Source: Paracoccus aminovorans (lineage in GTDB: Bacteria > Pseudomonadota > Alphaproteobacteria > Rhodobacterales > Rhodobacteraceae). Taken from it: a stretch of 64,000 nt of DNA. The DNA lies in assembly GCF_001546115.1 (NCBI RefSeq), contig NZ_KQ955208.1, forward strand, positions 62,001-126,000. Direction: 5' to 3'. Below are positions 52,419-61,170 of this stretch, piece after piece (the stretch's first letter is position 1; every line of letters starts with the position of its first letter). The notes beneath the pieces were generated by a model, which worked only from the letters and a program-made list of their open reading frames with translations, was not told the DNA's origin and made no database searches. The position numbers were made by a program, and so were the translations under genes.

Positions 52419-53248
52419 GCACCCCGTATTTTCGTTTCTACCCAACTGATTACGAGGCGGACACGGCTCACCTGACCCTGTTGGAGGATGGTGCCTATAG
52501 TCGGCTCCTGCGCCTGTGTTGGATGACGCCGGGATGCTCGTTGCCCGACGATGAAGGGTGGATATTTCGCCGCCTGCGGGTTCGTGGCGACGATGAAAAA
52601 CAGGCTGTCCGTTCTGTCCTGAACGAGTTCTTCCGGAAGGTGGACGGACGCATTTGCAACGACCGTCTGGCCCGTGAGCATGAGCAGGCTGTCGGGCGTC
52701 AAGAAGCCGCTTCCGAAAACGGAAAGAAAAGCGCCGCGAAAAAAGCGTCGTTGAAAACAAACGATTTTATTTCAACTAACCAGAACCAGAACCAGAACCA
52801 AGAAGAAGAGGAAGATAAATCTTCCTTGTCGTCTGCCGACGACGGCGCCGTTGTCCAGCCGATTGACGAGATTGCGATTGCCGTCTCGGCCTACAACGCC
52901 AGCGCTGCATCGGCGGGGTGGCCGAAGGTTCAGGTTCTGAACAAGACCCGCCGTTCCTCGCTGAAAGCCCGACTCAAGGACTGCGGCGGGTTGGATGGAT
53001 GGGTCGTTGCTCTCGCCAAGGCGAAGGCCTCCCCGCACCTCTGCGGCCAGAACAACCGAGGCTGGACCGCCAGCTTCGACTTCCTCACCAGCCAATCCGG
53101 CTTCACGAAATTGATGGAGGGCAATTACGATGACCGCCAATCTCCCCAGCAAAATCGCCAGTCTGCCGCCGATGACCGCTTTGGACGTATCGCGGATGCA
53201 GCCGTCCGAAATCGCGCACCATCGCGCCCAGATTTTGGCTTCCGTTGA
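52415..53248 (+). CDS. DUF1376 domain replication-associated protein, 277 residues
   Basis: The N-terminal DUF1376 domain is recognisable (YFRFYPTDYEADTAHLTLLEDGAYSRLL, WIFRRLRVR). A Gln/Asn-Glu linker (NQNQNQ then EEEED) separates it from a C-terminal helical region. DUF1376 proteins lie next to phage replication genes and may load helicase. The 3' 119 bases overlap the next gene in another frame. Confidence 0.82.
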   Translation: MSTPYFRFYPTDYEADTAHLTLLEDGAYSRLLRLCWMTPGCSLPDDEGWIFRRLRVRGDDEKQAVRSVLNEFFRKVDGRICNDRLAREHEQAVGRQEAASENGKKSAAKKASLKTNDFISTNQNQNQNQEEEEDKSSLSSADDGAVVQPIDEIAIAVSAYNASAASAGWPKVQVLNKTRRSSLKARLKDCGGLDGWVVALAKAKASPHLCGQNNRGWTASFDFLTSQSGFTKLMEGNYDDRQSPQQNRQSAADDRFGRIADAAVRNRAPSRPDFGFR

Positions 53249-53603
53249 GGTCGTCTTGCACGGCTACTGGCAGCCCGACGACGCTCAGGGCCTGCGGGCT
53301 GCGGTACTGGCCGACTGGTGCGATGAGCTTGAACCTTGGCCGGTCGAGAGCGTCCGGGCCGCTCTGCGCAAGCACCGCAAGGACCATCCGAACCGCCGGC
53401 CGAACCCGGGGCATATCTTGGCGATCCTGACCGAGGCATGGGGCCGCCGGAACGCCGAGCAGGTCAAGGCCGCGTTCACGCCGCCGCCCGAAGCCCCGAA
53501 GGAGCGGATCAGCGCCGAGGCTGCCGCCGCCATCATGGCCGAGGCGGGCATCCGAAACCCGATGGCCATCAAGACCGTCGCTGGCATCGAGGCCGCAGAA
53601 TGA
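53130..53603 (+). CDS. Prophage hypothetical protein, 157 residues
   Basis: N-terminal PPMTALDVSRMQPSEIAHHRAQ, then a helical region with WCDELEPWPVESVRAALRKHRKDHPNRRPNPGHI that resembles helicase-loader or replication-initiation segments. ATG 53130 has GGAGGG 8 bases upstream, inside the preceding gene, so the 119-bp overlap is probably genuine. A shorter start at 53196 cannot be ruled out. Confidence 0.65.
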   Translation: MTANLPSKIASLPPMTALDVSRMQPSEIAHHRAQILASVEVVLHGYWQPDDAQGLRAAVLADWCDELEPWPVESVRAALRKHRKDHPNRRPNPGHILAILTEAWGRRNAEQVKAAFTPPPEAPKERISAEAAAAIMAEAGIRNPMAIKTVAGIEAAE

Positions 53604-53869
53604 CCCCGGCGCAGATCGCCGAGGCCCAAGCCATCGCCGCCCAGCCGGGCCGTGCTGCCGTCCTGCGCGCCATCCGCGACGTGTCTGCGCAATCCGGGGT
53701 CCCGCAAGGCGCCATCATGGGCTACGACCGCCGCCCCCGCATCGTCGCCGCCCGCCACCTGGCTATCCGCGTTGCCCACGATGCCGGCGTTTCCATGGCC
53801 GAGATTGCCCGGGTGATGAACCGCGACCACACCACCATTCGCCACGCCATTCTCAAGGGTGCCGCATGA
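53600..53869 (+). CDS. DnaA domain-IV-like DNA-binding protein, 89 residues
   Basis: The C-terminal part ends in RDHTTIRHAILK, the signature of DnaA domain IV that reads DnaA boxes, preceded by RHLAIRVAHDAGVSMAEIARVM. No ATPase domain is present, so it is a stand-alone DNA-binding module that could bind host DnaA boxes or a phage origin. Coupled to its neighbours by 4-base overlaps. Confidence 0.8.
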   Translation: MTPAQIAEAQAIAAQPGRAAVLRAIRDVSAQSGVPQGAIMGYDRRPRIVAARHLAIRVAHDAGVSMAEIARVMNRDHTTIRHAILKGAA

Positions 53870-54090
53870 TCGACCCCATCAACAGCCCAGCCCACTACCA
53901 ATCGGTTTGCCACTGCCCGAACTGCGGCCACGCCATCGAGGCCATCGAGATCACCGAGCGCCACGGGTTCCGGATCGGCAACGCCCTGAAATATATCCTG
54001 CGCGCCGGGCGGAAGGATGACCGCGCGACGGACCTGGCCAAGGCCCGCTGGTATCTGGATCGCGAACTCGCGACGGAGGGCCGGAAGTGA
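53866..54090 (+). CDS. DUF3310 domain protein, 74 residues
   Basis: Matches the DUF3310 pattern: HYQS...CHCPNCGHAIEAIEI, FRIGNALKYILRAGRKD, KARWYLDREL. Common in phages near replication genes, of unknown role; a nucleotide-kinase-like function has been proposed for the family. The CxxC is an extra insertion here. Confidence 0.85.
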   Translation: MIDPINSPAHYQSVCHCPNCGHAIEAIEITERHGFRIGNALKYILRAGRKDDRATDLAKARWYLDRELATEGRK

Positions 54091-54452
54091 CCAACCCCAA
54101 CCGCGCCACCAACTGCTGCCCGGTCATCGACCGCTACGGACGCCACTATCCGACGCAGCTTGCCGCCGCCAATGCCCTGGGCGTCACGTTCGGCAATATC
54201 AGCTATCACCTCAACAAATGGGGCAACCTCGACCGTGTCGGCATCGGCATGGGCAACCATTGCGGCGTCACATCCAGCAATGACCAGCCCGTCCGCCTCG
54301 GTGATCGGCAATGGCCGTCGCGCACCGATCTCGCCCGATACCTAGGCCGTCATCGCTCGACTGTGGATCGCTGGCTGGCCCGTGGCGACACCGACCGCAT
54401 CCTCTCCGCCCTCATGCACGCCGACACCCTGCGCGAGGGGAGGGGAGTATGA
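54087..54452 (+). CDS. Prophage hypothetical protein, 121 residues
   Basis: GTG start overlapping the DUF3310 stop (GTGA). Two possible helix-turn-helix-like halves, PTQLAAANALGVTFGNISYHLN and SRTDLARYLGRHRSTVDRWLAR, suggest DNA binding. No family recognised. Confidence 0.6.
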   Translation: MTNPNRATNCCPVIDRYGRHYPTQLAAANALGVTFGNISYHLNKWGNLDRVGIGMGNHCGVTSSNDQPVRLGDRQWPSRTDLARYLGRHRSTVDRWLARGDTDRILSALMHADTLREGRGV

Positions 54453-55039
54453 GGGTTCTGGTAGCCTGCGAATATTCTGGCCGCGTCCGTGACGCATTCC
54501 GTGCGTTGGGGCACGATGCCATGTCGTGCGATCTGCTGGATACCGAGGTTCCCGGCCCGCACTACCGAGGCGATGTTCGCGACGTGATCGATTATCCGTG
54601 GGATCTGATGATCGGACACCCGCCCTGCACGCACCTGAGCGTGAGCGGCGCCCGTCATTTCGATGCCAAACGGCGAGATGGCCGTCAGCAGGCCGCAGTC
54701 AGTTTTTTCATGATGCTGGCCCGTCAGCACCACATCCCACGCATCGCCATTGAGAATCCGGTCTGCATCATGTCCAGCGTATGGCGGAAACCGGATCAGA
54801 CGATACAACCGTGGCAGTTTGGGCACGGCGAGACCAAGGCAACCTGCCTGTGGCTCAAGGGGCTGCCGACGTTGACCCCAACGAACATCGTGGATGGTCG
54901 CGCGGCTCGCGTCCACCGCATGCCGCCCGGGCCTGACCGCTGGAAGGAGCGCAGCCGCACGTTCGACGGCGTGGCGCAGGCCATGGCGATGCAATGGGGC
55001 GGCGCTGATCTGGTCCAGATGATGGAGGCAGCAGAATGA
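54449..55039 (+). CDS. Mini DNA (cytosine-5) methylase-like protein, 196 residues
   Basis: Resembles phage-encoded DNA methylases that begin RVLVACEYSGRVRDAFRALGHDA (SAM-binding motif I) and carry the catalytic PC motif in IGHPPCTHLSVSG and the ENP motif in RIAIENPVCIM (motif VI). It is much shorter than bacterial C5 methyltransferases and lacks a visible target-recognition domain and the later motifs. May protect phage DNA or act on nucleotides; activity is inferred. Confidence 0.78.
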   Translation: MRVLVACEYSGRVRDAFRALGHDAMSCDLLDTEVPGPHYRGDVRDVIDYPWDLMIGHPPCTHLSVSGARHFDAKRRDGRQQAAVSFFMMLARQHHIPRIAIENPVCIMSSVWRKPDQTIQPWQFGHGETKATCLWLKGLPTLTPTNIVDGRAARVHRMPPGPDRWKERSRTFDGVAQAMAMQWGGADLVQMMEAAE

Positions 55040-55353
55040 GCAACCATGACGCATGCCGCCGCATGTGGCGCTCCGTCGCCGCCCTGGCGCTCAAGGACGA
55101 CAACGTGCGCATCACAGCCGCCCGCGCAGGCATGAGGTCCCGTGTCGTCTCGGGTGGATACGCCTCGACGCTCCGCACCCTCGACGGCGAAATCCGAGCC
55201 GCCAGCGCCTACTACCACGGCCCCGAATGGCAGCAGGTCTGCGAAAACGCCGGCATCGGGTTCGACCCGGAGAAGGCCATGGCGTTCGTGACCGGCGGCC
55301 CGAAGGCGATCCATAGCGCCCGCGTCAAGGTTTTGGAGGCCGCCCATGGCTAA
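55036..55353 (+). CDS. Prophage hypothetical protein, 105 residues
   Basis: Basic helical N terminus (DACRRMWRSVAALALKDDNVRI) and a C-terminal helix. Starts overlapping the methylase stop (ATGA). Not recognised. Confidence 0.6.
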   Translation: MSNHDACRRMWRSVAALALKDDNVRITAARAGMRSRVVSGGYASTLRTLDGEIRAASAYYHGPEWQQVCENAGIGFDPEKAMAFVTGGPKAIHSARVKVLEAAHG

Positions 55354-55666
55354 CCCCTGCGAATGGAACGGCACGCGCTACCGGAGCCAGGTAGAATTGG
55401 CGAGAGCCGCCGGCAAAAGCCCTGCCACTGTGGCGTGGCATCTAGCCATGTATGGGCATCTGGACCGGCTCGGCGCCCCGCCCGCACGTAAGCCCGCCCC
55501 GTCCAGCGAGCATGCCGCCGCCGTCCGCCTCCTGCTGCCCGAAGGCTTTGGCGTCGAGGACATTGCCCGTCGCCTGGAGGTTCCGGCCAACGTGGTGCGG
55601 GCTGTGATCAGCGGCATGCGCGCGTCGGGCGAGATCGACGCCATGTTTCCGCGCAAGGGAGGGTAG
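55346..55666 (+). CDS. Prophage HTH-like protein, 106 residues
   Basis: N-terminal ANPCEWNGTRYRSQVELARAAG-type start followed by a helix-turn-helix-like KSPATVAWHLAMYGHL and a second one, GFGVEDIARRLEVPANVVRAVI. Related in layout to the 121-residue protein at 54087. Probably DNA-binding. Confidence 0.6.
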   Translation: MANPCEWNGTRYRSQVELARAAGKSPATVAWHLAMYGHLDRLGAPPARKPAPSSEHAAAVRLLLPEGFGVEDIARRLEVPANVVRAVISGMRASGEIDAMFPRKGG

Positions 55667-55668
55667 GC

Positions 55669-55827
55669 ATGACCGAGGCCCGCATAGAGCGCCGCCACCG
55701 CAACCGCCGAGAGCGGCGCAGCAGGAAGCAAGCTGATCACGTGATGACCGGCATCATCGAGGCCATGGGCGCGGGTGCGGTCGAGGACTGGCAGGACGAA
55801 CAGGAAGAGGGGCAGGAAGATGAGTGA
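55669..55827 (+). CDS. Prophage hypothetical protein, 52 residues
   Basis: Starts 2 bases after the upstream gene; strongly basic N terminus (EARIERRHRNRRERRSRK) and acidic C terminus (EDWQDEQEEGQEDE). Its stop overlaps the next start. No family recognised. Confidence 0.55.
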   Translation: MTEARIERRHRNRRERRSRKQADHVMTGIIEAMGAGAVEDWQDEQEEGQEDE

Positions 55828-56083
55828 CGAAGATTGGAAGCGGACTGTCCGCGAGCCAGTCGAAGGGCATTACGCCCTTACGCAAGATGGGCATTTGATC
55901 GGCCCGATGTGGTGGGACGGCCATGTTGGCGTGTGGCGCGCAGGGGCGAAGCCGCCAAGGGAGGGTGATTGGTGGCACAAATCCGGCCGACGCTACGCGT
56001 ATTGCGACGATGGTCAGGACGTGATCGCGGTCGTTTCGTCAGCATCAGTCAAGGCAATCATTGAGGCGCACCATGGCGAGTAA
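55820..56083 (+). CDS. Prophage hypothetical protein, 87 residues
   Basis: Trp-rich small protein (IGPMWWDGHVGVWRAG, GDWWHKSGRRYAY). Its start overlaps the preceding gene by 8 bases and its end overlaps the next gene. Not recognised. Confidence 0.6.
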   Translation: MSDEDWKRTVREPVEGHYALTQDGHLIGPMWWDGHVGVWRAGAKPPREGDWWHKSGRRYAYCDDGQDVIAVVSSASVKAIIEAHHGE

Positions 56084-56717
56084 AGCCCAGAAGCTCCGGG
56101 ACCATAAGGTCCGCATGGCGGCGGCATCAGCCGACCTGCCGGAGCTGGCCCCGATCCCGAGGCGCGAGAAAAACGGGCAACTGTCCCGTCGCGGCCGCGC
56201 TCGCAGTCCTGACATTGAAACCCTGAAAGCAAGGTGCATCCAAATGGGGAAAGAGGTCACGCCGGCCAACATTCGCGACATGCGGGCGCCCTGGTGGGGC
56301 TGTGCAGCGGGCCGCGTAATCGGCACGGAAGTCCTGGACGAAGGCACCCGCCGCGATCTGTGGTCGGCCATCGTCCATATGCGGCGTGTGGCGACCGCCT
56401 ATGACGCCGCTCTCGGCAGTCCCCGCCGGCACGCCATCTGCCTGAGGCTGCTTTCGCCCAAGGGCAAGGTCGAGGCTGACGCGGAGACGCCACCGGCCGA
56501 CGACCGCGACGACGCAACCAAAGAGCGGCAGGCGACCGCTGCGCATATGCGCTTGGAGGGCTGGTTGGGATACACCGACAAGGCGGCGGCCGGGGAGGCA
56601 AAGCGAGTGGTCCTGGATGATGCGATCTGCGTTGATCGTGATGGGCTGATCTCGGCGCTGCGCTGTGTCTCGGACGGGATCAAGGGTAAGCGCCTTCGGT
56701 ATCGTGGTCGCGCATAA
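56073..56717 (+). CDS. Prophage hypothetical protein, 214 residues
   Basis: Basic N terminus (ASKAQKLRDHKVRMAAASADL), then helical. The segment PWWGCAAGRVIG and the C-terminal VVLDDAICVDRDGLISALRCV show no known family. Last gene of the replication block, followed by a long gene-poor gap and a terminator. Confidence 0.62.
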   Translation: MASKAQKLRDHKVRMAAASADLPELAPIPRREKNGQLSRRGRARSPDIETLKARCIQMGKEVTPANIRDMRAPWWGCAAGRVIGTEVLDEGTRRDLWSAIVHMRRVATAYDAALGSPRRHAICLRLLSPKGKVEADAETPPADDRDDATKERQATAAHMRLEGWLGYTDKAAAGEAKRVVLDDAICVDRDGLISALRCVSDGIKGKRLRYRGRA

Positions 56718-57024
56718 GGCGATTGACACCATCGGAAAAGTCGGTATGGTGATTTACATAAGATCGGGACGGGCGTGTGCGAAAGCCGCGCCTTTTTCGA
56801 TTCCGGTCTTTGGCGGATGCCATGGCGCGACCGCTCCCTTGCGTGCAAGGGGCACTGCTACCCGGAAGGATGCAGGCTTGGCAGCCACCATCGGTAGCCC
56901 TCGTGGCGGTTAAGCCCTGCGCCGAATAAGGCGGGGTGAGTCTCGGCGACTTTCACTAGGATGGCCCTTGCTGGGTGAGATGCCAGCGCCTCTCTCCCCC
57001 TGCTCGGCACGCCGCAGCAGACAG

Positions 57025-57048
57025 CCCCGCCCTAACCGGCGGGGTTTT
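57025..57048 (+). terminator. Rho-independent terminator after the replication block
   Basis: Seven-pair stem CCCCGCC (57025-57031) with GGCGGGG (57038-57044), 6-base loop, then TTTT at 57045-57048. Separates the replication genes from the packaging genes. Confidence 0.82.
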
Positions 57049-57062
57049 CGCATAGGTGCCCC

Positions 57063-57146
57063 ATGCTCATCCTCATCGCCCTCATCTGCGCCGCATACCT
57101 CATCACAGCGCAGGCGGTGGGGGTGCCGACATTCACCCGGCCCTAA
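57063..57146 (+). CDS. Possible 27-residue membrane peptide
   Basis: ATG 57063 to TAA 57146 encodes LILIALICAAYLITAQAVGV and a short tail, a single membrane helix. It lies just after the terminator without a clear ribosome site. Similar in nature to the 25-residue peptide at 49841. Confidence 0.3.
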   Translation: MLILIALICAAYLITAQAVGVPTFTRP

Positions 57147-57303
57147 TCCGACAGGCAACACCGCTAGCTTGAGATCACCGACCTGCGCCCTCGGGCGTCA
57201 ACGCCCCGGGCCGGGCACCTGCGGGTGTCATGAGGTGGGGCGAAGGCGGGAAGCGGGAAACATCACCGCCCACGGGCGAGGCTCTCCGAAGGGATTGAGC
57301 ATT

Positions 57304-57555
57304 ATGGCAGCGCGAAAGCAGCTCTGGCACCCAGACGAGGTGCGCAAAAAAATTCAGACCAGTCAGCTTATCAACAGATTGACGCAACACGCTCTTTCTG
57401 ATGAGCCGATCATGGACGCCAGCCAGGTGCAAGCGGCGCGCGCGCTGATTGACAAGGTGGTCCCGAACGCCAAGACCGAGGTCGAGCTTTCCGGCAATCC
57501 GGATAGGCCGCTGGTCGCAGTCATCGAGCGTCGCATTGTCAAAGCTGGTGATTGA
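57304..57555 (+). CDS. Terminase small subunit-like protein, 83 residues
   Basis: Begins AARKQLWHPDEVRKKIQTSQLINRL and continues QVQAARALIDKVVPNAKTEVEL, the pattern of short DNA-recognition terminase subunits or related HTH proteins found before podoviral large terminases. The next gene, the large terminase, overlaps its end. Confidence 0.78.
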   Translation: MAARKQLWHPDEVRKKIQTSQLINRLTQHALSDEPIMDASQVQAARALIDKVVPNAKTEVELSGNPDRPLVAVIERRIVKAGD

Positions 57556-58852
57556 CACCGCAGAGGTGTTCGTTCCGCTGCTGACGGCTTCGCGCTATGC
57601 CGGCGTGTGGGGCGGCCGAGGTTCTGGGAAGTCGCACTTCTTCGCCGGGCAGATTGTCGAGGACAGCCTGGCGGCGCCGGGTGAGATGGGCGAGGGGCTC
57701 AAGACCGTCTGCATCCGCGAAGTGCAAAAGTCGCTCAAGCATTCGGCAAAGTCTCTGATCGAGGGCAAGCTGGTCCAGTTCGGCCTTGGCGAGCGCGACG
57801 GCTTCAAGGTCTTCAACGAGGTCATCCAGACGCCGGGCGACGGCCTGATGATCTTCCAGGGGATGCAGGACCACACGGCGGACAGCATCAAGTCTCTTGA
57901 GGGCTTTCATCGCGCCTGGGTCGAGGAGGCGCAAAGCCTGTCTGCATTATCGATGGGTCTTCTTCGCCCAACGATCCGATGGGAAGACAAGAAGCGCGGG
58001 CTAACATCCCGCCTCATGTTCTCGTGGAACCCTCGGCGCAAGGCCGATCCGGTGGACATGATGCTGCGCGGCCCGGAAGTCCCATCGGGCGCGACAGTGG
58101 TCCGCGCCAACTGGTCCGACAACCCTTGGTTCCCGGACGTGCTGGAACAGGAGCGGCAAGACTGCCTGCGCCAGACGCCTGATGAATACCAGCATATCTG
58201 GGAAGGTGGATACGCAACCATCGTCTCGGGCGCCTACTACGCCAAGGCGCTGGCCGAAGCCCGCCGCGAGAACCGCATCGGTCGCGTGGCTCGTGACCCG
58301 CTGCTTGAGGTTCGGGCCTATTGGGATATTGGCGGCACGGGCGCGAAAGCCGACGCGACGGCAATCTGGCTGGTTCAGTTCGTCGGCAAGGAAGTCCGCT
58401 GGCTGGATCATTACGAGGCCGTGGGCCAGCCGCTAGAGGCGCATGTGCAGTGGCTTCGGTCGCGGGGCTATCAGGTAACAACCTGCGTCCTGCCGCATGA
58501 CGGGGCTAACCACGAAAAGGTTTTTGCCGTCAGTTACGAAAGCGCGCTGCGGCAAGCCGGCTTCAACGTGGTGGTGATCCCGAACCAGGGGCGCGGTGCG
58601 GCATCGGCGCGGATCGAGGCACTGCGGCGGCTGTTCCCCAGCTGCTGGTTCAACGAGGAAACGACCGGCGGGGGCCTGGACGCCCTCGGTTGGTATCACG
58701 AGAAGCGAGACGATCAGCGCGGCATCGGGCTGGGGCCTGAGCATGACTGGTCGTCACACAGTGCGGATGCGGCGGGCTTGGTCGCCGTCGCCCATGCGGC
58801 GCATCGAGACGCGCGCAAGGTGCCGACGTATCGGCCTCGGAAGGTGGTTTGA
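57548..58852 (+). CDS. Terminase large subunit
   Basis: ATPase and nuclease that packages phage DNA. About 434 residues from GTG 57548, overlapping the small subunit stop; TTG 57536 is the alternative. Walker A GGRGSGKSHFF, Walker B-like RAWVEEAQSL, coupling region MFSWNPRR, and nuclease aspartates in YWDIGGTGAKADATAIW and SHSADAAG are present. PBSX/Terminase-3-like family. Confidence 0.93.
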   Translation: MIDTAEVFVPLLTASRYAGVWGGRGSGKSHFFAGQIVEDSLAAPGEMGEGLKTVCIREVQKSLKHSAKSLIEGKLVQFGLGERDGFKVFNEVIQTPGDGLMIFQGMQDHTADSIKSLEGFHRAWVEEAQSLSALSMGLLRPTIRWEDKKRGLTSRLMFSWNPRRKADPVDMMLRGPEVPSGATVVRANWSDNPWFPDVLEQERQDCLRQTPDEYQHIWEGGYATIVSGAYYAKALAEARRENRIGRVARDPLLEVRAYWDIGGTGAKADATAIWLVQFVGKEVRWLDHYEAVGQPLEAHVQWLRSRGYQVTTCVLPHDGANHEKVFAVSYESALRQAGFNVVVIPNQGRGAASARIEALRRLFPSCWFNEETTGGGLDALGWYHEKRDDQRGIGLGPEHDWSSHSADAAGLVAVAHAAHRDARKVPTYRPRKVV

Positions 58853-60940
58853 ATGGCTGACAATACGACCATCGCGCAGGTGTTCCGGCTGATCGAGCAG
58901 GCGGAAGAATACGCCGGATCGCAGGAAGGCAGCCGGGAAACCGCCCTGCGCTACTACAACGGCGACAAGACGCTGGTGGAGGCAGACAAGGGCTTTTCGA
59001 CCGTCGTCAGCAAGGACGTGCGCAAGCATATCCAGAAGCTCATGCCCTCGGTGATGCGCACGATCCTGTCGAATGACGTGATCGCGCAATACGAGCCGAC
59101 CGGGCCTGACGTGCCAGGCCAGCCGAGCAAGGAAGCGCAGGCCGAGCAGGCCACGGACTACATCAACGGCCACGTCATCCCGGCGTGCAATGGTGAGCGC
59201 GCCATCCATGATGCGGTCTTCGACGCGCTGCTGGTCAAGACCGGCGTGCTGAACTGGGGCGCCTATGAATCGCGCCGCGTGGTCGTGCAGGAGTTCAGCG
59301 GCCAATCGCCCGACGTTCTGATGGGGCTGGACGAGCTTGGAGACGTGGAGGACGTTGAGCAGGCCGAGGACGGCAGCGTGTCGTTCCGCCTGCGTCGCAT
59401 CGAACGCGAGGTCAAGATTGTGCTGCGTGCCGTCCCGCGTGGGGCGTTTCTGATCCACCCGCGCGCCACCGGGATCGAGGATAGCCCAATCGTCGGGGAA
59501 CGCCAGAACCTGACCCGATCCGAACTGGTGTCGCGCGGATACGACAAGGACCTGGTCTGGGCGATCAATACCGAAAATGAACCGGCCGACCCTGATGCGA
59601 CAGCCCGGCGCGGAGACGATGACGACGACGACACCGACGCCGATGTGGCGAAGGCCATGCAGACCGTGCGCATCTTCGACGTATTCATCCAGATGGACAC
59701 GGACGGCGACGGCATTGCCGAGCTGCACCGCTTCGTCGTGGCCGAAGGGTCCGACCATGGCGACGATGAGGGGCGCATCGTCCTTGAACACAGCTTTGCG
59801 ACCGAGATCCCCTATGCTGACGTGATCGCGGAATATGAGGCTCACCAGTTCGAGGGGCACTCGATTGCCGAAGACCTGATCGACATTCAGGACATCAACA
59901 CGACGCTGACGCGGCAGACGCTCGACAACATCTATCAGGCGAACGACCCGACGCCGTTTATCCAGGCCGATGCGGTCGAAGACCTTGACCCGCTGTTCAA
60001 CCGGGTGCGCGGCAAGCCCGTGCTGCTGTCTCAGGGGCGCTCGGCGCAAGAGGCGGTCCAGTTCCAGCCGATCCCGTTCTTTGGCGACAAGACCTGGGCG
60101 ATGAAGCAGCAGATCGACGCCGAGGCTCTGGACCGGACCGGCATCAGTGACCAGTCGGGCGGCCTGCCCCCCGAGGCGTTGCAGAATACCAGCGCGACGG
60201 CGGCGATGATTGCCAGCGACAGCGCCATGGCTCGGTCTGAGATGCTGGTCCGCAATCTGGCGCGCGGTGGTTTACGCAAGGCTTTCCGGGGCCTGCTGCG
60301 GCTTGTCGTGGCCCATGCTGATCAGCCCCGGACGATCAGGATGCGCGGCCAGTGGGTGCAGGTCGATCCTCGCGCCTGGGACGCTGACATGGACTGCACG
60401 GTCAACGTGGGCCTTGGCTCGGGCACCCGCGAGCGCGATATGGCGATGTTGCAGCAGATCCTGGGCATTCAGCAGACCGTCATGGCGTCCTTGGGTCCGA
60501 TGAACCCACTGGTGAAGCCGGAACAGCTCTACAACACGCTCAAGAAGCTCTGCGAGACGGCCGGCTTTGCCTCTGCCGATCCGTATTTCACGCAGCCCGA
60601 TCCAGCAGAGGTGCAAAAGCAGGCGGAAGCGCAAGCCAATCAGCCCTCGCCCGAGCAGATGAAGGCCCAGGCCCAGATGCAGATCGAGCAGATGAAAGCC
60701 GAGGCTCGCACCCGGGTTGAGGAGGCGCAGTTGCAGGCCGATCTCAAGGTCAAGCAGGCCGAAATCGCGGGGCAGGAAGCTCTGGAACAGCTCAAGATCG
60801 CCAGCGACGCCGATCTGGCGCGGATGAAGGCCGAATTGGACCTCTACAAGCACCGCGACACGATGCAGCTGGAATGGGCGCGTCTCGGCCAGCAGGCCCA
60901 GGAGGCGCAGCGCCAGGAATTGCCCTATGTCGCGCGGTGA
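58853..60940 (+). CDS. P22-like portal protein, 695 residues
   Basis: Starts one base after the terminase gene. The portal signature for this group is visible in IEQAEEYAGSQEGSRETALRYYNG, RTILSNDVIAQYEP, the acidic insert DDDDDTDADV, and the QDINTTLTRQTLDNIYQ and SQGRSAQEAVQF segments. A long C-terminal coiled coil (about residues 590-690, rich in Gln/Ala/Glu) is typical of podoviral portals. It forms the dodecameric DNA-entry ring. Confidence 0.88.
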   Translation: MADNTTIAQVFRLIEQAEEYAGSQEGSRETALRYYNGDKTLVEADKGFSTVVSKDVRKHIQKLMPSVMRTILSNDVIAQYEPTGPDVPGQPSKEAQAEQATDYINGHVIPACNGERAIHDAVFDALLVKTGVLNWGAYESRRVVVQEFSGQSPDVLMGLDELGDVEDVEQAEDGSVSFRLRRIEREVKIVLRAVPRGAFLIHPRATGIEDSPIVGERQNLTRSELVSRGYDKDLVWAINTENEPADPDATARRGDDDDDDTDADVAKAMQTVRIFDVFIQMDTDGDGIAELHRFVVAEGSDHGDDEGRIVLEHSFATEIPYADVIAEYEAHQFEGHSIAEDLIDIQDINTTLTRQTLDNIYQANDPTPFIQADAVEDLDPLFNRVRGKPVLLSQGRSAQEAVQFQPIPFFGDKTWAMKQQIDAEALDRTGISDQSGGLPPEALQNTSATAAMIASDSAMARSEMLVRNLARGGLRKAFRGLLRLVVAHADQPRTIRMRGQWVQVDPRAWDADMDCTVNVGLGSGTRERDMAMLQQILGIQQTVMASLGPMNPLVKPEQLYNTLKKLCETAGFASADPYFTQPDPAEVQKQAEAQANQPSPEQMKAQAQMQIEQMKAEARTRVEEAQLQADLKVKQAEIAGQEALEQLKIASDADLARMKAELDLYKHRDTMQLEWARLGQQAQEAQRQELPYVAR

Positions 60941-61139
60941 GCTTCAATATCTGGTCGATCACCCCGACCTGAACAAGCTTTTCGATGATGTGGAGAGCGC
61001 GGCGATGGATGCCGCCGTGTCCGCGCCGCTCAACGACGACGAAACGCGCCGCAACCTCATGGCCGAGGTGCGCGCAATCCGATCTGTCCGCCGGAAACTG
61101 CGCCACGCAGTCACGCTGGCGGGCGATACCGAGGCTTAA
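60927..61139 (+). CDS. Prophage hypothetical protein, 70 residues
   Basis: Starts 14 bases before the portal stop. Acidic and helical (GELQYLVDHPDLNKLFDDVE; DDETRRNLMAEVRAIRSVRR). Found between portal and scaffold genes; function unknown. Confidence 0.65.
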   Translation: MSRGELQYLVDHPDLNKLFDDVESAAMDAAVSAPLNDDETRRNLMAEVRAIRSVRRKLRHAVTLAGDTEA

Positions 61140-61170
61140 GCCCGGTCCACCACCCCAATGAGGTGAGCAA

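Larger units (their letters stand above)
56718..57303. other. Gap between replication and packaging blocks
   Basis: About 586 bases without a firm gene. It contains the terminator at 57025-57048 and a possible 27-codon membrane peptide at 57063, each listed separately, and several GC-rich hairpin-prone stretches. A late promoter is expected here but none was recognised. Confidence 0.5.
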
